Shown here one piece after another: positions 54,318 through 62,257 of a stretch of 64,000 nt of DNA; position 1 is the stretch's first letter; every line of letters begins with the position of its first letter. The notes below the pieces were generated by a model. That model did not search any database. It worked only from the letters and a program-made list of their open reading frames with translations, and was not told where the DNA came from. Source of the stretch: Solimonas sp964507195 (GTDB lineage: Bacteria > Pseudomonadota > Gammaproteobacteria > Nevskiales > Nevskiaceae); NCBI GenBank assembly GCA_964507195.1, contig CAZDPA010000002.1, positions 1-64,000 of the forward strand, given 5' to 3'. Position numbers and translations under genes: made by a program.

Positions 54318-57248
54318 ATGGAGGGAGTGGCAGGCTTGGCGAGCTCGGTAATCTCTTCATTCTGCTGGCGATGCTGCCAGCAATGCGTTCCGGGGTGGTG
54401 GGTGGGGCATTCAGACGGGGAAGCGCGTTCCAGAGCCGAGGCCGATGGCGCCGCGGTGGTGCGCTATCTGTGGCATTTCGGCACTGCCACGTTCGATGAG
54501 AGCACGCTGCAGCTGACCATCGGCAATCAACCGGTGGCCATCGAGCCCAAGCCGCAGCAGCTCCTGCTGCTGATGCTGCACCGTGCCGGCGAGGTCATCA
54601 CGCGAGAGGAGATCCTCGAATCCATCTGGCCGGGGCGTATCGTCACGGACGGGGTGATCTCGAACTGCATCGCCAAGCTGCGCACCGCGCTCGATGACCG
54701 CGAGCAGGATCTGATCCGCACGGTCTCTCGGTTCGGCTATCGGCTTGCAGCCAGGGTCAGCCGTCAGGCCATTGCGGAGCCCGACAGCCTGACGCGGCAG
54801 ACGCTGATCCTGGCGATGGGCGCCGCACTGCCCGGCCGGCCGGAGTGGATCGCCGGCGATGTGCTGTCCACGCAGGGCCAGGCCGAGGTGCGTCTGGTCA
54901 CGCATGCCGGGGGCGAGGCGCCAAGGGTCGCGAAGTTCGCGCGCAATGCCGGCGAGCTGACCGCACTGAAGCGTGAAGTCACGCTCAATCGGGTGCTGCA
55001 GGAATCCCATTTGCCGAGCAATGCCTACGTGCGGGTGCTCGATTGGAATTTTGACGAGGCGCCGTTCTTCATCCAGCTGGAATACTCTGCGCACGGCAGC
55101 CTGGTGCAGTGGTGCGAAGCGCAGGGCGGGCTCGCCGCACTGCCACTGGCAACCCGCATCGACCTGGCAGCGCAGTGCGCGACGGCAACGGCCGAGGCGC
55201 ATACCGCCGGCGTGCTGCACAAGGACATCAAGCCATCCAACGTCATCGTGACGCTGGACGCGCAGGGCCAGCCGCGCATCCGCCTGAGCGACTTTGCGGC
55301 CGGCTGGGTGCTGGACCCGGAGTTGCTGTCGCAGATGTCGGCCACGCGCCTGGGGTTCACGCGCATTGATGATGCCGATACCTCCGACGCGGGCACGCCG
55401 ATGTATGTCGCGCCGGAAGTGATCCGCGGCCAGATGTCGACGGCGCAGGCCGACATCTATGCGCTCGGCGTGATGCTGTTCCAGCTGGTGGTCGGCGATT
55501 TCCGCGCCGTGCTGGCGCCGGGCTGGGAAAGTCAGATCGACGATCCGCTGTTGCGCGACGACATCGCGACCGCAGCGAACGGCGATCCGGCCGCGCGCTT
55601 TGCGAACGCCGATCTGCTAGCGCGTCGGCTCACGACGCTCGCCCAGCGGCGCGAGGCGCTGATCCACGAGCAGCGCGTCGAGGCCGAACTCGAAGAGACG
55701 CGGATGGCGTTGATCCGGGCGAAGGCGCGTCGCAGCGTGCTGAATGCCCTGGCCGCGACGCTGGCCATTTCCAGTGCAGCGATCGGCTACCTGTACTGGG
55801 ACGCACGCACGGCGCGCGACGAAGCGCTGGAGCAGAGTGCGACCGCGCAGGCGATCAGCGGCTTCCTGACAGACGACCTGCTGTCCGCCGCGGACCCGCG
55901 CGTCTCCGGCAACGGCGATCTCCGCGTTCGCGACCTGCTGGATGTGGGCAGCGAGACGCTCGACGGCCGGTTCTCGAACCTGCCCGTCGTCAAGGCACAG
56001 CTGCAGCGCGTCATCGGCGGCGCCTACGGCTCGCTCGGCGTCATCAGGAAGGCCGAGCCGATGTTGCTGGCGGCGGAGGCCACGCTGGCCAGCCATCTCG
56101 GCGATACGGCGCCCGATACGCAGGCCACGCGATTCGCGCTGCGCGACGCTTACCGGATTGCCGTCCAACTGAAGAAGATGGGTGATGTCGGCAAGCGGAT
56201 CGTTGCCGCGGAAGAGCGCGCAGGCATGCCCGATCCGGCGACTTGGTTCGAAGGCCGCTGGGTGGTGCAGTTCGCCGAGTGTCTGGTCCGCGATGGATCG
56301 TTCTGGCTCTCCGATTGCGGCAGCGCGCTGAATGCTATCGGGGTCGAAGCAACTGAAAAACTGGGCGCGGACCATCCGCTGATTCCGCGGATTCACTGGA
56401 TCACCGGCGTGTCTCTGGTCTTCAACGGCCAAGCCAAGGAAGCCGAGCCCGCGCTGCGCCAGGCCGCCGCCGGCTTGAAGCAATCGCTCGGCGAGAAGGA
56501 CGTGCGCTATCTGGACGCCCGGCTGTACTGGGGTGTGTCGCTCTGCGCCGCGGGCCGGCAGCAGGAGGCCATCCGCGAGATCGAGAGCGTGGTCAGCAGC
56601 TTCAGCCAGACGTTTGGCCGCAACCAGAGCCTGTACCGGGTGGCGCAGGTCTACTACGCGCGCTGCCTGGTCGCTGAGGCGCAGTACGAAAAGGCGGAAG
56701 GTCTGTTGCGCGATGCGCTGGAGTGGCGCATGAAGACGGAGGGGCCAGGCGCGGTGTCCACGCTCAATGGTCTTGAATCGCTGGCGGCATTGCTGCTGAT
56801 CCAGGACCGGCCGACTGAAGCGATTGATCTGATCATCCAGGTCTTCAGCGCAGCCGATACAAGCGGCAAGCTCAACCCTTACGAACGCATGCGCCTAAAC
56901 GCGATGCTCGCGCACGCCCGGCTCAAGGCGGGACAGGACGCAGCCGCCGGCACACTGCTGCTGGCTAACCTCACCGAAGCGCGGGCACTGCTCAAGAACG
57001 GCCAGTGGTACCTCGGGCTGGTCGTCGGGCAATGGGGCAACTGGCTGGTAGCGCACGACCGTCAGGACGAGGGCATTCCGCTGCTGCAGGAAGCGGCGCA
57101 ACTGCTGCGCGCAAAGCTCACCACCGATCATCCACATGTCATCAATGCCGACAACGCTTTGGTGCTGGCACGCGCAGGACGGACCGATTTACCAACCTAT
57201 GCGCCCACGGCACTGCCAGTGATGGACGGCAAGACTGTCGCGCGCTGA
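54318..57248 (+). CDS. winged-helix/Ser-Thr kinase-like/TPR fusion regulator
   Basis: Up to 976 aa. Residues about 50-145 are an OmpR/CadC-type winged helix (EPKPQQLLLLMLHRAGEVIT, IWPGRIVTDGVISNCIAKLR, RTVSRFGYRL). About 190-440 is a protein-kinase domain with HKDIKPSNV (HRD loop), SDFAAG (DFG reads DFA) and MYVAPEVIRG (APE). One membrane helix follows near 470-490, then TPR-like repeats to the end. DNA-binding and kinase parts lie before the helix, hence in the cytoplasm, and the TPRs outside. The start is uncertain; GTGs at 54,405 and 54,456 are alternatives. It may connect an envelope signal to promoters such as the CTCACGG array. Confidence 0.8.
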   Translation: MEGVAGLASSVISSFCWRCCQQCVPGWWVGHSDGEARSRAEADGAAVVRYLWHFGTATFDESTLQLTIGNQPVAIEPKPQQLLLLMLHRAGEVITREEILESIWPGRIVTDGVISNCIAKLRTALDDREQDLIRTVSRFGYRLAARVSRQAIAEPDSLTRQTLILAMGAALPGRPEWIAGDVLSTQGQAEVRLVTHAGGEAPRVAKFARNAGELTALKREVTLNRVLQESHLPSNAYVRVLDWNFDEAPFFIQLEYSAHGSLVQWCEAQGGLAALPLATRIDLAAQCATATAEAHTAGVLHKDIKPSNVIVTLDAQGQPRIRLSDFAAGWVLDPELLSQMSATRLGFTRIDDADTSDAGTPMYVAPEVIRGQMSTAQADIYALGVMLFQLVVGDFRAVLAPGWESQIDDPLLRDDIATAANGDPAARFANADLLARRLTTLAQRREALIHEQRVEAELEETRMALIRAKARRSVLNALAATLAISSAAIGYLYWDARTARDEALEQSATAQAISGFLTDDLLSAADPRVSGNGDLRVRDLLDVGSETLDGRFSNLPVVKAQLQRVIGGAYGSLGVIRKAEPMLLAAEATLASHLGDTAPDTQATRFALRDAYRIAVQLKKMGDVGKRIVAAEERAGMPDPATWFEGRWVVQFAECLVRDGSFWLSDCGSALNAIGVEATEKLGADHPLIPRIHWITGVSLVFNGQAKEAEPALRQAAAGLKQSLGEKDVRYLDARLYWGVSLCAAGRQQEAIREIESVVSSFSQTFGRNQSLYRVAQVYYARCLVAEAQYEKAEGLLRDALEWRMKTEGPGAVSTLNGLESLAALLLIQDRPTEAIDLIIQVFSAADTSGKLNPYERMRLNAMLAHARLKAGQDAAAGTLLLANLTEARALLKNGQWYLGLVVGQWGNWLVAHDRQDEGIPLLQEAAQLLRAKLTTDHPHVINADNALVLARAGRTDLPTYAPTALPVMDGKTVAR

Positions 57249-57369
57249 ACAATCCGCAGACTCGCCGACCGCTTTGCGTTAGCGCCGACGTTACCCCGCG
57301 TTGAGTAGCGGGCAGCTTTGGAATCCGGGATAGGCTTGACCCCATCCCCGTAGCTAGCAGACGACGAAT

Positions 57370-58950
57370 TCAGTTAGGCGAAAGCACGCAGGCACCACCT
57401 TCCGCTGAAACACTATTGAATACTTCAGAGACAAAGAACCGCTCCTCCTCTGTCGGTGGCCTTTCTTTCAAGTAGCCCCGAAGACGGTCCATATCAGCGC
57501 CGCCGATAACTCTGCATACCCCAGATCCGATCTGCCCAGCGTCTCTGTGGACCGCAGCCTTACGAATCAGATTCAGCAGCACTGGAAAATCTGTGCGCTC
57601 GACAAGTACAACTCCAGTATCGACACTCACCGAATTCCACCAAGCATGATTTATAAACCAGTCTCTGCTTGAGATGGACAGTTCCTTCTCTATGTTGTGA
57701 GCGTCCATCACGCTCGCAGGCATATCCGAAATACGAGAGTAATCGAGCGTGGCTCCAGATAGATTTGCCCCACCGATCCAGTTCTCGAAACGTACATCCA
57801 CAGAGCTCTGTCCATGCAGCTGCCACGTCAGAACGTCCTTCATCTGAGATTGCAGCGGCAAGAAAGAGCCGGCCATATCCGTCTTAGATAAGTTGAGACC
57901 CGATACCCGGGTCTCTCGAAAGTTAACGTAACGCAGAACCGTTTCGCCCAAATCGAGAAAGTGCACTGGCTGTACCACGGTTGCCGTGCCGACGCTCATC
58001 CCGCGCAGATCCGCGTAAGAGAAATCCAAGGGGGTCTGCAAGCTTGAGAAAGGAAACTCAAGGCCGATAAGAATCGATAATAGCTGCCCTCGTTCGGGGC
58101 TGAACCGAAGTTGATCGTGGTCAATTTGTAGGGGGCTCGGAACAGCTTCAATCCCAGGATGGTCGTGCACCGCCTTCACCATGGCACTTGCCTGTTTATC
58201 GATTGCATACGGCTGCGTCGCGTAGATTAGCGCCTGGATGCGCGACTGTAGCCCTCGGTCAACCGTCCAACTGACGTTCCGATCAAAAGCCTGCTTACGA
58301 CTTTCACTGATCTCGTCAAGCAGACTTGCCAGTTGAGCTGAGAAGACCTGCGATATTCTGGTCGCAGTAGCTTCGAAAATCTGTTGTTCGATAAGTGCGT
58401 TCTGATCTCGCATCCGCTCCACTTGCCGGTTTGCGGCAATCACTGCGGCCATAGAGACCACGCCGCCAACCAGCGTTACCGCAAGGCCAATTGCAGCCGT
58501 CGCGGCAATATAAGATGTAATGAATCCTGTGGCTTGGCTTGCAATCTCACCCAATGATTTAGAGAACGACGCCATCGCCGCCTTCTTGCTTTCATCTAAG
58601 GGTTGCTCAGAGCCAAATAGTGCTCTTGTGGAAGCCAGTACTCCATGAATTGTCGCGGACACTACGTCGGTGCCTGAGAATCCGCGTGCCGCCAAACGAG
58701 CCAGGACGACTCTAAGAAGAAAGAAGAAAATAAACGCCGCAACACCGGTCACCACCCCCACAATCGATAGGCGTTCAAAAGCTTCGCCAGAGGCGCTAAC
58801 CCACATTAGGGTCATCCCCATCCCGATGGTGACCCCAACGATAATTGCCGCTATCGTTCTCAACACCGATCCAGCATGCATCAGCCCAGATGCAGACGGC
58901 CTCTTGACGTCGGGAGTTTCGTGTGTTGCAGGGGTCATAGACTGGTGCAT
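57370..58950 (-). CDS. membrane protein with pentapeptide repeats
   Basis: 526 aa. Three hydrophobic segments lie in the first 190 residues (SVLRTIAAIIVGVTIGMG, SIVGVVTGVAAFIFFFLL, IAATAAIGLAVTLVGGVVSM). A coiled-coil stretch follows (ANRQVERMRDQNALIEQQIF). From about 300 come pentapeptide-like repeats (LDFSYADLRG, NLSKTDMAG, ANLSGATLDYSRI). It is the last gene visible in the minus-strand protease island, 132 bp after the trypsin-like gene. G+C is visibly lower than in the rest of the window. Function unknown. Confidence 0.75.
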   Translation of the reverse strand: MHQSMTPATHETPDVKRPSASGLMHAGSVLRTIAAIIVGVTIGMGMTLMWVSASGEAFERLSIVGVVTGVAAFIFFFLLRVVLARLAARGFSGTDVVSATIHGVLASTRALFGSEQPLDESKKAAMASFSKSLGEIASQATGFITSYIAATAAIGLAVTLVGGVVSMAAVIAANRQVERMRDQNALIEQQIFEATATRISQVFSAQLASLLDEISESRKQAFDRNVSWTVDRGLQSRIQALIYATQPYAIDKQASAMVKAVHDHPGIEAVPSPLQIDHDQLRFSPERGQLLSILIGLEFPFSSLQTPLDFSYADLRGMSVGTATVVQPVHFLDLGETVLRYVNFRETRVSGLNLSKTDMAGSFLPLQSQMKDVLTWQLHGQSSVDVRFENWIGGANLSGATLDYSRISDMPASVMDAHNIEKELSISSRDWFINHAWWNSVSVDTGVVLVERTDFPVLLNLIRKAAVHRDAGQIGSGVCRVIGGADMDRLRGYLKERPPTEEERFFVSEVFNSVSAEGGACVLSPN

Positions 58951-59082
58951 CCCATCTTCATAAACGCTGAACTACCGCTCTGAGATTTCTTCCTGGCCGC
59001 TTGTGAGCAGAGAGCACTCTTGTCCCCGCCGGTCGTCGCTTCAATGGACGGATTCGCGACCCCGCTCAACGGGCCTTAGTTG

Positions 59083-60033
59083 CTAACGGTCCGCTGCCAA
59101 CTGGATCTGAAGGAACTGCTCTGCTCGAGCAACTGACATGGCAGTGGTTAGGCGGCTACCCTTCCCGGGAGGCATTAGCTCGCCCCGCGCGTGCATCGCA
59201 GCGGCCTTGCCGGCGGGAGTGATCCACAGCATCCCACTGTCTCCGCGAAAGGTGCCCGGAGACTGAACCTCTAGTACGACATCGCATCTCTCATGGAACG
59301 CTTCAAACTCGATTCCGATTACCTGTGCATGCCGAACCTGATCGTAGCCTGGCGAGTGCAATGAGCTCGTTGCGGATAAAGGCTGGCCTATCAGATCACG
59401 CAGATCACGCACAGACTCAAGAGGCGACGCTCGTCTCGCACGCTCAATCATGGAGTCCTCAGTTAGGCTGAAGAGACCACAGTCGATGTAACCAAAGTCT
59501 CCTGCGTTTCCAGGCCCAGCCGAATAGACGGAAAAAAGACTTTGACCTACATCCAGATACTTGCCCTGATCCAACGAGTACATTGAAATTGCGGTCGGAG
59601 ATGCCGGGTTTCTGTCCTGCCCCGCAAGACAATGTGCACAGGACAGTCCATATGTTCTTTCCCCTCGTCTGCCGAAACCAGTGAGCGTTCCCTGCTGATA
59701 GCCGTCGTACAGAATCGACGCCCTATCCAATGCCTGCTCTCCCATGGAACGCCACGTAACCACATCGGTGTAAATTCGATTGCCGGCTACCTGAATAGTC
59801 TTGGGAATGCGAGCGCGGGCATCAAGATCATTCTTCGGAATCTTCTCGCTAACGAAAACAGTCAGCCCTAGTCGATTGGTTCGAACACCGCCTCGGTACT
59901 TGACCCCAATCATTGACCCGATCACGTTTGGGCGATCGCAAATCCGTTTGAATATCTCCGATCTAGAGCTGCGAAGTCGACCAATCAATCGCCTGCGCAT
60001 CACTTTTCTCGATTCATTGATCGGTCGATTCAT
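59083..60033 (-). CDS. trypsin-like serine protease
   Basis: 316 aa from the ATG at 60033, which overlaps the lipoprotein stop (TGATG); a GTG at 60036 is also possible. The chymotrypsin-fold triad is visible: His in LSCAHCLAG (near 134), Asp in AGDFGYIDCGLF (near 179-184) and Ser in FRGDSGMLW (near 266). There is no signal peptide, so it is probably cytoplasmic despite the paired cysteines. The basic N-terminal 90 residues resemble a domain often found before such proteases in bacterial conflict systems, but I cannot name it. Co-translated with the lipoprotein. Confidence 0.85.
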   Translation of the reverse strand: MNRPINESRKVMRRRLIGRLRSSRSEIFKRICDRPNVIGSMIGVKYRGGVRTNRLGLTVFVSEKIPKNDLDARARIPKTIQVAGNRIYTDVVTWRSMGEQALDRASILYDGYQQGTLTGFGRRGERTYGLSCAHCLAGQDRNPASPTAISMYSLDQGKYLDVGQSLFSVYSAGPGNAGDFGYIDCGLFSLTEDSMIERARRASPLESVRDLRDLIGQPLSATSSLHSPGYDQVRHAQVIGIEFEAFHERCDVVLEVQSPGTFRGDSGMLWITPAGKAAAMHARGELMPPGKGSRLTTAMSVARAEQFLQIQLAADR

Positions 60034-60878
60034 CACTTCACTCTGTTCAGCGTTACGCCGCCGGGCCCTTGAACGATCTCATAAAGCTCGAACGTGTCCT
60101 GCGGAGCCTTCTCAGGTTGTGCTTTTGCAAACATGCTTTGCAACTGCGAGGACCAGGTCTTGATCAGAGATAGTGCCGATGCACGGCCATCACCAGAGTT
60201 GCTACCAGACGCGATCTCGGAGAGGGCCTTAGCCTGCTCTTTCACCGCCCCGAGGGCTGCTGGCTGTGCGGGAACCTTATCTGGGCTAACAAGCGTCGTT
60301 GCAGCAGTATCTAGAACTGTTTGAGCGTTCTCGATTCTCTCTCGCTCTACCTTTGTGAGCACAGATAGTTTTCCTTGGTTCAGATGCTCCTTGATGTCGT
60401 CGGCCACCTTACGAACCTCCTTGCCCGTAGCCTCCATGCTGACCGCAGCCTGCTCGGTGCCGCCCGCAAGCTCTGCAATAATCTTTCTCGCTTCGGCCTC
60501 GGTTTTTTCCGCACCAGCACGTGCTGTGACCATGCCACTGACCGCATTGAGCAGCTCTGGAATCTTCGTATCAGTATCCTGACCGAATGATGTCATCTGA
60601 CCGTTTGCAAGGGCCAAGGTCAATTTGGCGGATCCGAATCCAGAATGAGGCTTTGCGTAAACGACATTGCTGACATCGTTTACATAGACAATGGACACCT
60701 CAACTGGCTTTGCTTCGGCGCCTGTCCTGGATACAAGCAGATATGGCTTGGGCGCATAGATCGGTATGCCTGTTCTATTCTTAAGCTCGGGATCAGAATA
60801 GAAGCTAACTCCGGCGCATCCAGAAAGCGCAACTGCACAGAGGCTTGTGAGCCCCGTTCTGCTCAAAATGGACGTCAT
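60033..60878 (-). CDS. lipoprotein with coiled-coil region
   Basis: 281 aa starting at 60878, with AGGAG about 6 bp upstream. The signal peptide ends in lipobox LSGC. The mature protein has a short beta-rich start (YAPKPYLLVSRTG), then a long helical part (KTEAEARKIIAELAGGTEQA and KEVRKVADDIKEHLNQGKLS). No family recognised. An envelope lipoprotein inside a protease island is unusual and may be the sensor or anchor. Confidence 0.75.
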   Translation of the reverse strand: MTSILSRTGLTSLCAVALSGCAGVSFYSDPELKNRTGIPIYAPKPYLLVSRTGAEAKPVEVSIVYVNDVSNVVYAKPHSGFGSAKLTLALANGQMTSFGQDTDTKIPELLNAVSGMVTARAGAEKTEAEARKIIAELAGGTEQAAVSMEATGKEVRKVADDIKEHLNQGKLSVLTKVERERIENAQTVLDTAATTLVSPDKVPAQPAALGAVKEQAKALSEIASGSNSGDGRASALSLIKTWSSQLQSMFAKAQPEKAPQDTFELYEIVQGPGGVTLNRVK

Positions 60879-60962
60879 CTCAATCTCCTAAATGTTGGAC
60901 TAGGTTCGGGTATGACCGAGCACTCAGCGCCTGACGCCGAACAATGTTGTGGATTCAACGCG

Positions 60963-62243
60963 CTACCACGGAATTTCTTCCCCGAGTTCGATCCGGCTCC
61001 GCCCACCTGCGCGCACCCCGAAAAGGAAGCCCTGCTTTTTGAGGCTCTGCAAATATGCCTCGATAGAATCGTCCGATCGACTCCATGTATCCGCGTCTTC
61101 TTCTCTCACACCATCGATGTGGTCAAGTGGATAGGTGAAGACCATCTCGTACTTTGCATTCTTTCCGCGCTCCGTCGTCAACCATTCAATCGTGGTGCGA
61201 TCGGGGTTTCCGTGCTTGCCATCTGCAGAGAATACGTACGTGTCGGCAATGATTTTCGAAAAGAAACTCTCATCTACATTTCGATCACTACCGTGGTGCG
61301 GCACTTTCAGAACGTCAACGAGTAGTTTTCCATTCTCAAGAAGCCCAGCAGCCTCCAACCCCACCAGAATCTTGTCGCCCCTGGCATCTCCAGTTAAAAG
61401 GATTCGCTTGTCTTTGTACTCCACGAGACAAACGATGCTGGACAAGTTAGGAATGCTCTTGTCTGCATAGGCTGCCAGCAATGCCTCTGGGCTGATGTTC
61501 TTCTTCTTCAAATACTTGTCGAAGTCGCGCTGCAGAGCTTCGATTTCTGACCTCGCAGGGCCAACAATGTGAATTGTCAGACCGCTACGTGAGATTGGAT
61601 TGGGTGTCACATCGGCAGTGATCAGCGTGCCGGCGCCCGCGCCTCCGAACGGAGAGTTGAGTGCGTCCGATTTCTGCTTGTCATATAGAAACTTGTGATG
61701 ATCCCGGAGCGTTCGCGCGTCCGCATGACCGGCGAGAACATGCCCAATGTCATGCGCTAGGTGGAGAGATTCTTTGTCGTCGGCGATCTGACCCCGCTCG
61801 CCGAGGGATGCCCTTATGCCGGAAACGACGTTCTCACCAATCTGCCCGTCGACGGATGCGAATACTTCATTCTTAAACTGCTTGTAGTACTTATCCGCGC
61901 TGTCGCCGATGATGTCATTGAAGCAGTTGTACCAGAGCGCGTTCAGCTCGAATGGGCAATCTCCGGGGCGATGAGCATCCATGGCTCTCCTTTTCTGAGC
62001 ATAGAGTTTCCGGATCCCGGTAATGTGATCGGCATCGACATGGCTTACCAGAACGAAATCGATATCGAGATTTTCCTTCTCGCTCTGTTCCAGAATTTCG
62101 ATCAAACGTGGCCGAAGCGATGTCTCGAACGTTTGTGCCGGCCCGCCGTCAATCACAGCCAGGCGCAGCTTGCTCACGCTTCCCCAGTGCAGGAGCAGAC
62201 AGTCTCCTTCGAACGCTGGTAACACCTCGAGTGTGAAGTACAT
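60963..62243 (-). CDS. MBL-fold hydrolase (ComEC/Rec2-like)
   Basis: 426 aa. Metallo-beta-lactamase motifs: SHVDADH (His68-x-Asp70-x-Asp72-His73, the first-motif variant HxDxDH), LTGDARG and VPHHGSDRN, typical of ComEC-like MBL proteins that often act on nucleic acids. An insert of about 120 residues follows the first motif. The start is 14 bp after the subtilase stop with GAGGGAAGAGG upstream, so the two are one operon. MBL proteins of this type pair with proteases in AVAST type I and related conflict systems. Confidence 0.85.
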   Translation of the reverse strand: MYFTLEVLPAFEGDCLLLHWGSVSKLRLAVIDGGPAQTFETSLRPRLIEILEQSEKENLDIDFVLVSHVDADHITGIRKLYAQKRRAMDAHRPGDCPFELNALWYNCFNDIIGDSADKYYKQFKNEVFASVDGQIGENVVSGIRASLGERGQIADDKESLHLAHDIGHVLAGHADARTLRDHHKFLYDKQKSDALNSPFGGAGAGTLITADVTPNPISRSGLTIHIVGPARSEIEALQRDFDKYLKKKNISPEALLAAYADKSIPNLSSIVCLVEYKDKRILLTGDARGDKILVGLEAAGLLENGKLLVDVLKVPHHGSDRNVDESFFSKIIADTYVFSADGKHGNPDRTTIEWLTTERGKNAKYEMVFTYPLDHIDGVREEDADTWSRSDDSIEAYLQSLKKQGFLFGVRAGGRSRIELGEEIPW

Positions 62244-62257
62244 GCCTCTTCCCTCAT

